From assembly GCA_028023455.1 (NCBI GenBank), contig JAQFVV010012405.1, positions 7,153,334 to 7,217,333 of the forward strand: 64,000 nucleotides of DNA. The letters run 5' to 3'. The notes beneath the pieces were generated by a model, which was given only the letters and a program-made list of their open reading frames with translations, was not told where the DNA came from and searched no databases. The stretch's first letter is position 1, and each line of letters starts with the position of its first letter. The stretch comes from Epiperipatus broadwayi (lineage: Eukaryota; Onychophora; Udeonychophora; Euonychophora; Peripatidae). The position numbers and the translations under genes are program-made. This document shows positions 47,343 to 59,605 of this stretch, piece by piece.

Positions 47343-47591
47343 ATGGAAACAAACCTAAAAGGTATGTTCACATTGTACCGGTCGAAAAACACACATCGAT
47401 CCAACAAACCCCTGAATACAGGTAAAGTACCTCGAGTCCAACCACATACAAGATATATAAATAAGGTACATCGTGAATTCTGCCCTATTTACCTATATCC
47501 CCAGGTCAAAGATCTAATCAATAGTCTTTCTCGACGATACAATCGAATTCCTTTACTTTCACCGTCCCAGCAGCTGGGTCTTAAAGCATGA
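47343..47591 (+). other. Unrecognised open frame in a less AT-rich patch
   Basis: 82 codons (METNLKGMFTLYR start) with a polar, basic composition and no known domain. The patch is visibly richer in GC than its surroundings. It may be part of a retroelement leader lying about 500 bp before the ORF1 at 48090, or chance. Not called a gene. Confidence 0.2.
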
Positions 47592-48089
47592 GATTCAAGT
47601 TAATTATATATTTTAGTGAGAACTTGGGTGATTGGTTGATAGGTATGTTTAAAATCAAAAATTATTTCAAATAAAAGTAAATAAAATGATTTGAGTTTGT
47701 TTTAGTTATATATATATTTAAAATCATTAGGCATTCTACATTAATCTTTAACTCAAGCTCTAAAAACAAAACAAAAAATACAATCTTTAAATTAACTTTA
47801 TAATTATATGAGTTCATGAAGACTTTATTTATACTAGCAGTTAACATTGACATTATTGAGTTTGTACAATTTATTTTGTGAAGTTTATATACCTTTACTT
47901 TTGTTTACATTTATTCTCCTTTTAAAATAACAAAAATGATTTTATAATTAAATGATCACGGAGTTTAAAATTACCCGTGCGCATTTAGTACAAGCTTCTA
48001 ATACAGCAGTAGGTCTAAATATCTGCCTTACTGAGGTATATAAAGAATAACTGTTTTATTGCTTTTTTTTTTACCAAAAAGTTAACAGT

Positions 48090-49055
48090 GTGAATAAAAA
48101 TACGAACGTAAAGCTTAAGTGTAAGGCTCTTAATAAATGTAATAACGATAGCGGAGATACACAACATATAGAAATAATTGAAAACAGTGACAGCAATTAT
48201 GAAACAGCACCTAATATTTCAAAACAAAATAAAACTAAAGTTCTATCTGATGAGGCAACCCCCATTAATAGTAATGAAGTCACAATAGAAGACAGAGTTG
48301 AAATAAATATAAATCTCAATTCCGATAATGCCGATATCTCGTGCTCTGGAACTAACGTAACAGAGACCAACGTAATTACGTCAACATTATATATCAATTT
48401 CGAGACTCCCGATGAGCATAACTGTCAGGAAAATGATTGTAAATCGGACAATCTCAATAAATCCGGTCATAATAGGAATAATCCGGAATCTAACGAAAAG
48501 GAAAAAGGAAATAATGTTGAAAAAAAAAACCATACCATACTTAATACATCAATATCTGAGAATATGTCAATTGTACACGTGAAGGCGGATGGCACTGCCA
48601 ATGGCTGCAAAACCAAACTTAATAACCGGGAGTCTCACAATACACCCAAATCCAACCCCAGTTGGAGTCATCAGACATCCAAAATCCTGCCCCAAAATAT
48701 ACTAACATACCAGCTAACTCAAAATCAACCCATTTCTGGTGAACAGAGGGTGCTAGCCGATGATGCTGACTGTTTTTCTTCCACATCAGAAGATAAAACG
48801 AACATTATAAACGCATATAAGCCAAAAGCTAATAAAACTGTATATACAAATCCCCTTGCATTAAGCCCAGATGATAAGCATCCAAGCACAAAATTACTAT
48901 CTAATCATAGTCAAATAGATACTGAATCATTTCCCAGTTTAATTTTTCATAACAGCACTAGAAATAACACGGGATGGCTCAAGGGAATACACTATCCAAA
49001 TAAAAATAATTTACAAACACAATCGTTTGAATATCCGTTAGTATCTCTGCCATAG
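48090..49055 (+). pseudogene. LINE ORF1 N-terminal part
   Basis: 321 codons, very Asn/Ser/Thr-rich, mostly disordered, with TESFPSLIFH near the end as typical of ORF1 spacer regions. The start Met at 48090 lies just after an in-frame stop, so the true element start may differ. Ends at a stop at about 49055, after which the next frame begins at 49124. Confidence 0.65.
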
Positions 49056-49123
49056 CTGGTCATCCACCACTCAACACTTGTCACAATAATGTCTCCCCTC
49101 CTGTCACTTCAAGACATACCTTA

Positions 49124-49750
49124 TTGATGGGAAAACAAGATGAACTTGATCATAATTTGTTAAATCTCACACATGCAAATAATAAAAATCTTACTAAACT
49201 ACAAACTAACCCTGCTGATGAAACTAAATGTATCACACTTCCTATGTCATATGCTAGTGCAGCTCGGGCTGGAATAAAACAAACTGGGTTGGTTAACCAC
49301 TCCAGCAATGGCCAACCCTTGCTTCCTGCAGGTCACAATACTGATCACCAAGCCAACAATGCAAATCAAAAAACTGTGGGAATGGTCATTCTTGAGTTGA
49401 TAGAACAGCAATCACACCATGCAGATGATCTGGTTCAAGTGGATCCAATTGAAAGTAACATTACCCTAAATCAACTTTCAGTGGAGCAAATGGATACTAT
49501 TGTTTCAAATTTTAACCTGACTATTCCAAACATGCTTCTGAAATCTCTGGCTAACTATAGCAATGATAAGAGTATTATACTAGCGGTAACGGACCTAAAG
49601 TGTGCTCTGTTTAAATTTCCAATGAATGCCTTATTTGAGTTAATCAGAAGAGCAAATATTGCAAATGAAATACATAGGATCTCTACCCATCCGAATGACC
49701 ACTATATAGCAATCGAATTCAAGACCTGGGCTGGCAGGAATAACTTTTAA
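49124..49750 (+). pseudogene. LINE ORF1 middle part
   Basis: 208 codons with MSYASAARAGIKQ (a block common in retroelement ORF1 proteins) and a C-terminal ALFKFPMNALFELIRRANI segment. The following frame at 49766 continues the same fold after a stop and small gap. Confidence 0.65.
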
Positions 49751-49765
49751 AGCAAATTTAAAGTA

Positions 49766-50206
49766 TTGGATGATAAGATCATAGTAACTGTAGATGTAAA
49801 CAGATCATCCACTTTAAATGGGTCAATAAAAGATTGCATTATAGGAATAGATGAATCTTATTTACAAGAGCTATTGGAACCCTTTGGCAAGGTGACTAGT
49901 TTCACCTACCTTCCAATTGACAAAACATTTAACAACATTCTCTCGATCAAAGCAACATTTAGACTGCTCCTAAAAAAGGGAATAGTGCCAACAGATATTC
50001 CAACAGTGTTGTTGGCTAGAGGCTGTCCCATGATATTATCTTGTTCAGGGGTTAGGCCACAGTGCTTCTACTGTGGACAAAGAACACACCTGATTAAGGA
50101 GTGTTTGAATCGTATATGTACATCTTGTGGTCAAAAAAAGGTCGCATTCACAGATGTAGGCAACAACAGACTTCTCATTCAGTTCCGGAGGTGCAACATG
50201 CTTTAA
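49766..50206 (+). pseudogene. LINE ORF1 nucleic-acid-binding part with CCHC knuckle
   Basis: 146 codons ending with CFYCGQRTHLIKEC, a canonical CX2CX4HX4C zinc knuckle, at about 50063-50104. A second, incomplete knuckle (CTSCGQ) follows but runs into an A7 homopolymer at about 50132-50138, beyond which the matching continuation (GRIHRC) is in the next frame, so a one-base slip breaks it. Known role of such proteins: RNA binding in the LINE RNP. Confidence 0.8.
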
Positions 50207-50568
50207 AACAACTGAGTGCACAACACAACAATGTAGAACAGCAGGATGAACTCAACTTAAAACATACAAATAAAAAAAGTATCCTAATACATGAAAGGAA
50301 TCAGCCCTCCTTAGTTAACAGTAATCAGGATTACAACCAAAACAGTAATCAAAGGCCATTGGAATCAAAACCAAAAAATTCCCACAATAATGAACCTAGG
50401 AATTTGCATGAAGGCCTAGGTTTCAGCTCAGTCACAGTGTCTGGTAATAGGGCAGGTGAAAACAATATAGACCAAGATCAAACCAACCCAAAAAAAAGAC
50501 AGAAACATCGAAACCTAACTCTACCCAAGGTAAATATAACATCTCACCAAGTCCTAGTGCCACACTGA
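50101..50568 (+). pseudogene. LINE ORF1 C-terminal low-complexity tail, shifted frame
   Basis: Asn/Gln-rich tail continuing from the A7 frameshift (GRIHRCRQQQ). The frame at 50687-50995 (EEEMVFPLRQKSKP) is a further shifted piece. Confidence 0.55.
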
Positions 50569-50999
50569 TAGCTGTGACTAATGAAAATATTACTCCTTAC
50601 CAAACACCGGTAGATTCTGCCACTTCCTGGTCTGCAGATGAGATGGAGACATTCATTACTCCTAACACCAGTCAAAAAAGAAAACCATGGTTGTGTCTAG
50701 TCCTAGCTCAGGAGAAGAAGAGATGGTATTCCCACTGAGGCAAAAGTCTAAACCCACAATATCAAATGCAACTAACAATAAGCATAAAGGAGCCACAGAA
50801 AAGAAATGCAAGATTAATCTTCCATCTGATTTGGTTACTAGTTATCCTACCAATGGTTTGCCTGTGGATCTCCCCACTTCAGATTTAAATATCCCTCCTA
50901 ACATCCGCAAGGAAATTAATAAAAAAAAAGAGCTTGCTGATACTTCATTGAAACCGCCTGCGGTGGAATCTAGCGGGCCATCTTGCAATGGATAACAAT

Positions 51000-51600
51000 A
51001 AATGTTTAATCTCTGCCAACACTGCATTATAGCAGTGGATAAAATCCTGGACATCAGGGGTTGTTTTTTCTCAGGAGACTTTACAGTTATCAGGTTATCT
51101 ATCTTCCTGACACGCTTTTTGGTACACAAGGTGCAGGACAAAGTTCACACAACCAACACTGGACCCCAATGCTATATTTTGCGATAAGCTCTCTTCTAAA
51201 CAAGGACAAGATAATATCCTCTAGATTTTTGTTTAATAATTCATGGAGCCTACTAGTATGTTCCACAGACTACATGAATTTTGGACCTGATATATCCACA
51301 TTGTAGTGTATTGTGGAAAAAGTAGTCTATGTTGCAACATGTCGGATTCTACTAGAGAGGCATTGATTTCACACTACATGTATTCCAGCTGATGTTAGCA
51401 TTATTGGGTCAACCTCAAAAGGGGTGGGCAATGCCAACAAAATAGTACGTAGTTACTCATATATCAACCTGCTAGTGCAGAGAATGGCTCTGGCTTACAT
51501 CTACCATACCAATGTTAGCAATGGATGAGCCAACATTAACAAAGTATTTTTATTATTCATCTGTATAATTTTATTATGTCAATAAATATATATTTTAATA
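51000..51600 (+). other. Downstream LINE-like region, no recognisable protein
   Basis: Less AT-rich than the flanks and ends near an AATAAA at about 51582, so it may be the 3' UTR or a degraded part of the same element. Frames at 51002-51187 and 51061-51306 (+) and 50842-51141 (-) have no domain. Confidence 0.35.
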
Positions 51601-54080
51601 TACTAAAAAAAAGATTTTTTAAAAAAAAACATTCTATTTAAAAACGGGTATCAAGGAAATAATTACAATAAGATTTAAATAAAACATTTTCTATTGAAAA
51701 GACATTAATTAAATAAACGATTGTAATAAGACTAATTTGACGTCTTACTCCATTAACATATAAAAGAAAAAAAAATTGATTTTATTTCTCTTTATAAAAA
51801 TAATAATTGAGATTTCAAATAACTAATGTTTGATGACATTAGTGGACTTTGCTGGAATAGCTTATAACTAACTTTACAGTGATTAAAACTGTAAGCTGTT
51901 ATAACAAAAAAAAAATAGATCAGTTAATTATCAAGCAAACAAGCCACTTTAGTTGGACTTGCAACTAAAATCAAACCTATAAGAACTATAACATGAATTA
52001 GCCAAAACGATTTTAATTAATTACGAAAACAAATAAAAGAGTTGATTACTCAGATCGAAGATCCTTTCGTAGAATCAATTCCCTATGGCTTACGTATTAG
52101 ATAGGCAAAAGAAAAACAAAACAATGTCGGGTTAATAAATATACGAATGCACAGGAGAGAAGAAACATAAGTAAGAAAATACAAGCCAGATTACGGACAC
52201 TCATATGCCTATTCCAACGAAGAATAAAAAGGGAAAATCGATACGTCCACATTTTGTGTCCATATACCGATATGAACATAGGATTTAAAAAGAGTCAACA
52301 TGCCTGCCCCTATAGGTATCACACAGGCTAACCAACTCTATCTCAGCCGCACTATCCGATTCACAGAGTATGCGAAAATGGAAGATAACTTCGAAACGCC
52401 AAATGAATGACCGTTTTAGGTCTGTCCATGATACTCCCAGCATTCTTTATTAACCCAAGATATTATAATCATTAAATATGAACAAATTATCATTAAATAG
52501 CCTTAAAATGATCTAATACTGCATAGAGATCAACCTGCGTAAACAACTACGTTATGTAAATATTTAACCTACAAAATGATATGTATAGAAATAAGGAAAT
52601 TTATTTCTCGAATAAAATCCCCCCCCTTCCCTTTTTCCTAACTACAAAAAAAAAGGCAAGATAATTAACTGACGCTATCCAGTGGCGCTGTTACCAGGTC
52701 AAAAATCTATAGCATATTTTATTCTGTTTTGAATTACAGAAATATAAAATAATAGAATCCCATTCTGGGAAATCTCTAATAAATTTATTTGAAATTACGG
52801 TAGATTTGTTTATTTTGAAATATATATATTCGACATAACCTCACTTGTGAAAATAGATCAACTTACTTTACTTTTAAAATCAAATTACTCTCTTTAAGTC
52901 CCCGCAAGTGAAGCTTGTCGAAATACAAAAAAAATCAAAGCATGAAATAATCTCATGCTAAAAATTAATATAAAACAAGTAAATAAATTCATATTCAATT
53001 AATTATATATATTAAAAATTGAAAATTATAGTGAGCTTGAGTTAATGAAATATTATAATTTAAAAGAAAAGGGTTAAAGAATCAGTTTAAAAGATTTTTA
53101 GTCAACAATAACTTTTGACATTTTTTTCTAAAGATTTACAAAATTACATTAATATTCTTACAATAATAGTTTCTTCTAACTTCTTGATGAAAGTATAAAT
53201 TTTCAGCTCTTCGGCATTTTACTTTGGGGTTCCCTGGGATGCGTTCAGCAGGCGAACATTGGTGGCAGATGGCTTCTTTGAAGGCAAGTTTGGACAGCAG
53301 CATAACGGAAGATTTCAGGTCTCAGGAAGGAAAAGGCAGTGATTTACCCCTTTTTTGCTACTCGATCATCATGGCGTGCAGACTTCTACAACTTTCTTTC
53401 TGTCTGTTCTCTGTCTGGTCTTTTTTTTCCTTTTTCAAAAGGGCCACTATTTATAACTTCCTACTCGTATTCAATTTCTGCTGCCTCAGGTGTTTTTCAA
53501 TGTTAAAACAATAGCAATTATGCTTTTATTCTAATTTTAGAAAGTTTGTACCTCGATAAGAATCAACAGATTTCAATATAATTTTGTTCGTTTTTATTTT
53601 AGATAACGATGTAGAATCTCTACTAATTAATGAATAGAGATTCCACAGTAAATGGATTTTGGTAATTTATCAATGCTTTTAATTTAAACATTTATTTTAA
53701 ACTTCTTATCGAGGTACAAATCTTTCCAAAAGGCCATCTTGCATTCTTCAACTAAAAATAAAGCATTTTAAACATACATATATAAAAAAATTCAAAATTT
53801 ATTACTTGATTTTTTTTTTTTTTAATAATAAAAATGAAATAACAGTGTTAGTACAATTATATATATATGATCCAAAATAAATTTTAGGATTTATTCAGGA
53901 TAGTTTAAAAAAAAAATGTTAAAAATATATTTTTTTAGAATAATAAAAAAAAGCAAACGTTAGTAAAATAAATAATTAGGTAGGTCAGACTGTGAAATGG
54001 CAAATCTGAATCAGATTTACCATTTCAACATCTTTTACACAAGTAAATCTTCGCTTAAATATATATGTGATCATTATTTA
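51601..54080. other. Intron sequence, no gene supported
   Basis: Contains a short inverted repeat (GTACCTCGATAAGAA at about 53550 and its complement at about 53704). The less AT-rich segment 53200-53420 has a small frame (53224-53514) with no domain. Confidence 0.42.
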
Positions 54081-54084
54081 TTAA

Positions 54085-54200
54085 AATCAGTCAATACTTA
54101 GACATTCCCAAATATTAGTAATAATCAACAATCTCAACCTATTATCATGGCAACTAAAGGTGGAATCCCACCTTTATTTATGGTACAATATATTTATATT
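54085..54200 (+). repeat. Dispersed repeat R, copy 5
   Basis: CACCTTTATTTATGGTACAA and ATCAACAATCTCAA match the repeat R units at 43905-44400, diverged. Confidence 0.55.
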
Positions 54201-57200
54201 GAAGCAGTAAGGTCTGCTTTGCAGATCTTTGTTTCACCTTTTATCACCTATTTCCTACCCTCATACCTTAGTTTGAACCCCAATCTATCATAGTGTGTCT
54301 GAAATATGCTTATATACCAAAAATCCCACCTAATTTTAAACCACGAGTACAATGCTCATATTATATATATAAGTCATTCACAAATAAATGAAAGATTATA
54401 GATTATGTATATGTTCACATAATTTTGATTTATTAAAAAGTAGGTTATATAAGTCGTAATTGTGCACATACTATGATATGCATTTTAAAACATATCACAA
54501 TTATAAATTGTTAAAGTTATTTTGTTTGAATCTGTTTACAAATATATTACCATCGTAATATATTTTGATTTAAAATAAAACTCATTTAGTAAATATTCGT
54601 TTAGTAAATAGATTCAAATATTGCAATTTAAAAGTAAAATAATTTTCATTTAATTTAATAAAAGTCATTCCAAATATTTCTGTTAAATGATGGACAATAG
54701 TTTAATTAGTTAATGTTATATAAGTTTATCTAAAAACAGCAGATGTCCACTTAAGGTTTTCTTTAATTAATAAAAGTAATTTTTAATTAAATCTAGTTTG
54801 TAATTCGAATGTTGACAGGGAAATTAACAAAAAAATTAATTAATGTTGAATTCCTTTAGACATTTGGATAGATTTAATTACAGCTGATAAGTCCGATATA
54901 TTTTTGTAATGGTCCAGGGCAGTTCTATTGTTAATTTCTACTATAAAAAGGAGGGTTTTCTTTTGTTCTCTATTCTAATGTTTCTAAGAGAAATTATTCT
55001 GAGTTCTATTCTAATAATTTGCTAACCTTGACATGATAGAGTAGAGGCATCAAGATGGCTATGTCCCCTCGGAATAGCCGGCTGCTGCTCCAGACCATCG
55101 GAAGCTATCACATAAGAAACCCCGGAACTGCCGCTACCAAAAATATGAACATTTCCAGATTTTGCTGTTAAATTATATAAAAACCTGCCGACCATCAATC
55201 TACCTAAAATGCTTCTCCAGATGTGACCCTAAACTAACCTAAGAGCTCTTGTGATAACTAACATGCTATAGCTATTTAAAATTGTTTTTCTTATATTTCA
55301 CAGAATTTCATTACGTATTTCTTTAATGTGTTTAAATATACTCAACATTTTGCTCTCTATCCTTGGGTTAATATTTTCTATTGGTTAAGCTTTCTGTTAT
55401 TTTATTATGATAATGTGTCAGAATTGTCTTTGACCTAGTGAATTATTCCCTTTGATGAAAATAAGACGCCGCTATGAAGGCATATTTTAAATTTCTAAAT
55501 AATTTTCCAATTTTATTATAATTTCCAATCACTCGTTCGAGGGCGATTCTTTTCTTTAATATATAATATAATCACATAGTTTAAAATCTACATGTTATTG
55601 ATTTTAATCAAATATGAGAGTATGTGCGAGGTCAATTATTAAATGTGTCCCCTAATGCATGATTGCGTATATAAATCTATACGTACTTTTCAAACCCACA
55701 AGCATGCATTTTCCTATTTTAATTACTGTGTTCTACTTTAATTACAAAGTTCATCATTGATGTCGAGAATGTGCGGACCATTTTAAATGAATTGCTGGGA
55801 ATTTGATTGGGCATTTCTCTTAATCCAAGTAAAACCCATTTAGATGTTTTATATGTACTAGTCTCATATTGCTGGTACATGAATTGGTTGTTGAGACCAT
55901 TTTGTTTTACTTTTCCAAGGATTCTTTACATGGCCAAGTCCATTCTCTTCATTTGCAGTTTCCAGGCAGAGTGTGTCCCCAAGTGACACACCTGGGAATT
56001 AAATGCAATCGTCACACAGTCACTAAGTTTTGGCTGTTCATAAAATACTTTGCTACAGGTTAGCGGTGAGATGCCCTCCGTAATCATTCCGGATATTCAA
56101 TATTGGTTTTATTTTATATTTATTTTTACAAAGCATCCGTGACTTAAACGTGTCACACCCTCCAACTTTAATAAATTCATAATCAGCAATACTGACCTCC
56201 CAATGTAACTTTATTATTATTATTCTCAAATAAATGCTTTGATCACATTCCCACTTTGTTGCTTAGTAAGCTTTTGTCCGTGCTATTCTCGAAATCAATA
56301 AATATTTTATAACACTTAATTTCAAATATTTTGTTAAACTTGTATAATTGCTCAAAGCACCTTGCACATGTTCCTATCTCATCAAGCACATTATCGTAAT
56401 GCTATTAGCCCGAGGAATAGAATATATCACTTTGCTTTAAAACCTTTTTGTCATTTATTGGAATGTAATGCCAACAATTATTTAATATGCGTCCCTGTCT
56501 CATATAAGCAGACAGTGGCGTTATATATATAATTTATATAAATAAATTTTGTGAAATTATTTAAAACTAAATTTGATCTCTTATTTTATTTGATTCCTAT
56601 CACTGTCTCGGTCTATATATATATATTTCTTTTCTGCATTTCTTTTGTAAATCCATAGACGTTAATTAGCCACCAAGCTTCTTTTAGTATAGAGTCTTTT
56701 GTTTCTCCCTGACCACCAGGCACCGTTCAAAGGTTATACTAGTAGTGGCATCAGATGCATTATCATGTAGATGGTGCTGTGAAATTTAGACTTTAGATTC
56801 GAACTTAGTATATCTAGAAGGCAACCCCTCCTTGAATGTTCAGTTTCGTGTCTGGGGTTTGAATTCTGCAGTGTGTTAGTGAGATAGACAATTCTGACTG
56901 TTACAATATAGACACTAAAGATTGCAACTTGACCACAGAAAATAAAATTATTGATACAAAGAAGTTTAAATAAATCTCCTTAAACAGATAATAATAACAT
57001 GTTCTGGTTTCAGACTAATAAATAGTCAATTATAAGATAAATTGCACCCAAAGTTTTACTATAATAAATAATCCACTCTTGACATTGTGTTGAACCATGT
57101 AAAGAAGTATCAAAAGTAAACAAAAAAAAAACTGGAATAAATTCTATGATATTCAAATAAATAATAGCTATAGCCAGCTTACGGCATGTATGCCATCCTT

Positions 57201-57589
57201 AGTAACATTTAATAGGATGATGTAGATGCTGTATGTTGGCTGTAGCTGTTATTTATTTTTATATATTGGTATAATGAATATTGTGAGTATATTTCAGAGT
57301 TATTTGTTTATTATATTCATATTTTCTAATTTTTTAATTAAATGTACAAAGAATAAATACATGAACAATGGAAGTAAATGAAAAGTAGATACATAAACAA
57401 TATTTTTTTATTCATGAGTTAGTGATATTTAGTGACTAGCACAGCTGATAAATATAATTTTTTTAACCAGTCCTATGATATTTATATTAAAATACTTAAC
57501 AATTCAGAATTAGGCTATTACATAAAACACATTACATTATGTTTTTGCAATGAGAGGGTGTCTAAATTCTCTTATTCATTATTTATTTA
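54201..57589. other. Intron sequence with repeat R fragment, no gene supported
   Basis: A fragment at about 56905-57060 matches the 3' half of repeat R (ACTAAAGATTGCAACTTGAC). The segment 55030-55230 is locally GC-richer and unassigned. No coding frame supported. Confidence 0.45.
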
Positions 57590-57895
57590 TTATTAGCTAC
57601 AAGAGAACATACATGTAAATGGAAAAATATGAGTGATTTATTTTGTAAATTATGTAAGGAAGGAATAGAAAATATTAGGCATTTGTTAATTGAATGTAAA
57701 TGTTTGAAAACAGAAAGGGTACATATAATGAAGTTATGGAAGAATAAATATGAAAAAAGTGATTATACAGAAAGTAAATTATTGGTTTTTATGCTGGGTT
57801 TGGGAAAAGATAAGAGGGAATTAGATATTAAGACTATAGAGTTGACAAAGATTATGTTGTGGAAATGGGATGGAGCAGAATATGGGAAAACTTAG
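57590..57895 (+). pseudogene. LINE C-terminal zinc-finger fragment
   Basis: The frame has C-x2-C-x8-H-x4-C (CKLCKEGIENIRHLLIEC), the zf-RVT signature of a non-LTR ORF2 C-terminus, followed by KTERVHIMKLW. Reading just upstream of the Met gives TREHTCKWKN, so the Met is internal. It is a 5'-truncated fragment; the 3' end is not clear. Confidence 0.72.
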
Positions 57896-58436
57896 AGTTG
57901 GGAATGGAAAATTAAGTGGCTAACAGGTTTATCTGGGCATAATTGCTCAGATATTCTTGACTTTGTTTAAGGAGAGACCACAGTATATCACATCACATGA
58001 CAGTGTTATTGAAAATTGTACTATTTTTTAATACTATTCATATATATACTCTTTAATTAGTTTATTATAACTTTTTGTTCTCTATATTAATTTCAAAAGA
58101 AAGATGGTTTCTCTATCTGAAAGATTTAGAGGAATCAGTCAGAGTTATCGGTTGTTCTCATTCATTCATAATTTTGATGCCGTTGAATTATATATCTCAA
58201 CATTTCATAAGATAAATGTTTAGAAGGACTTTTGAAGCAGATGTTTCAAGACATCAGCCTGTATTTCAGTTGTTAACGTTTAATAGTAATCTGTTAGGTG
58301 CAATAAATATCCTACCGCACAAAAAAATAAGATGCATGATTATTTTTACAATTCATGTTTATTTATCATATTCATAGCTCACTTCCATATATTTATTAAA
58401 ATGATTGTTAATTTCTTTTTTTTTTTTACACTGCAG
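57896..58436. other. Intron end, acceptor tract of exon 3
   Basis: AT-rich. At about 58255-58275 GCCTGTATTTCAGTTGTTAA resembles the F1 tail block. Ends with the polypyrimidine tract of exon 3. Confidence 0.45.
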
Positions 58437-58732
58437 CCTTAGATTCTTATGCTGATTGTTTAAGTAAAAATATTCTTAGTACAGTGAAAGAAGAAATGGT
58501 ACAGCATTCACTACAAAGGCATTCACCACAACAGTTACAGTATTATTACACAGGTCTTCCTACTTTCATCACCGATCAGTTTGGTAATGAAAAGTTTATT
58601 GATTCTGACATAGACTACCAAAGTCTTCAGGACAAATTATCCACATACTATGGAGAAATGAATGCTTTAGATGAACTATCTGAAATCCAAAGAGTTGCTT
58701 TTGTGGCATTTGATCCTATTCACAATGAAGGT
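58437..58732 (+). CDS. Host gene internal exon 3
   Basis: The acceptor is a T12 tract followed by ACACTGCAG. The exon opens needing two bases to complete a codon, which fits the phase-1 end at 32787, so the join reads Ser-Leu-Asp-Ser-Tyr. It encodes about 99 residues, including YYTGLPTFITDQFGNEKF and a C-terminal acidic stretch ending FVAFDPIHNEG. The start of the exon (YADCLSKNILSTVKEEMV) could form an amphipathic helix. The donor is most likely GGT|GTAAGT at 58732; GAAG|GTGTAA at 58730 is an alternative. The composition is clearly coding. I do not recognise the family, so no function is assigned. Confidence 0.75.
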
Positions 58733-58819
58733 GTAAGTATTAAATTATATACATGTGTTGCACAAATGCATGTAAAACATATATGTGTGTGTTTGTGTTT
58801 TAGTATATGTATATAAATA

Positions 58820-59605
58820 ATCAAAATTGCCCCAAATTTACAACTCAACCAGACTAATCAAAGAAAATGAAGTCTAAAACACAACCAATGGTTTCACTGA
58901 TACATGCAGACTTTTCAAGTAAAAAAGGGCTACATAATAACAACATATTTATACTAAACATTACCCACAATTCCACTTATATCCCATACATCCTTAATAT
59001 TAAAAGAACTTTTAAATAAGTCAATTGCTTCAAAATCATACATTTTTAATAATAAAGATTCTTTAATTCTTTTTATTTCATTTCTCTCAAAAAAGACATC
59101 TTTAGCCTCATCAAAATTAATAGTGTGGCCTGTATCTTTTCCATGGTTATATAAAGTCAAATTAAGAGATTTATTTCTAACCCTACTTTCTATACTTTTA
59201 TTCTTTCATTTAATCTCAAACATAAAAGTAGGATTAGAAATAAATATCTTAGTTTTGCTTTACATATCCATGACAAAGATACAGCCCACACTATTAACTT
59301 TGATGAGGCTACAGTTGCCTTTTTTGAGAGAAATGAAATTTAAAAAAGAATTAAAGAATCTTTATAATTAAAAATGTATGATTCTGAAGCAGTTAACTTA
59401 TTTAAAAGTTTTATTAAAATTAAGGGTGTATGGGATGTTAGTGGAATTATGGGTAATATTTCATATAAATATGTTATCTTGTAGTTCTTTACACTTGAGA
59501 AGTCTGCTTGTAGCACTGAAACAATTGGTTGTGTCTTGGAGTTTATTTTCTTGGCTAGTCTGGTTGAGTTGTGAATTTGGAGTAATTTTGATTATTTTAT
59601 TGACT
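58820..59605. mobile_element. Head-to-head pair of Penelope-like 3' ends
   Basis: Two diverged inverted copies of about 380-390 bp meet at about 59200-59220. The left arm is read on the minus strand, the right on the plus. Each encodes the C-terminus of the Penelope-type protein (HTINFDEA, FFERNEIK, WDxSGI). The arms differ by substitutions and small indels, so this is not an assembly fold. Approximate flanking similarity (TATATAAAT-like) is not a clean TSD. Confidence 0.75.
58954..59160 (-). pseudogene. Penelope-like endonuclease C-terminus (left arm)
   Basis: 68 codons with DTGHTINFDEAK, FFERNEIKRIKESLLLK and WDISGIVGN. The H-x-I-x-F-D-x-A/T-K pattern and the basic/Leu block are the conserved C-terminal part of Penelope-type GIY-YIG proteins. 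The upstream GIY-YIG module is not present here. Confidence 0.7.

Larger units (their letters stand above)
48090..50995 (+). mobile_element. LINE ORF1 region, frameshifted, no ORF2 recognisable
   Basis: A long but broken ORF1-like coding region in five frames: 48090-49055, 49124-49750, 49766-50206, 50101-50568, 50687-50995. It is richer in GC than the flanks. Content is an Asn/Ser-rich N-terminus, an MSYASAARAGIK-type block, an RNA-binding-like middle and a CCHC zinc knuckle. Downstream to about 51600 no endonuclease or RT is visible, so ORF2 is deleted or absent. Confidence 0.8.

Noticed and set aside
58240-58265. CTGATGT and GAAAC on the minus strand resembling a hammerhead core
   Set aside because: Core needs CTGANGA, and there is no stem II between the boxes.
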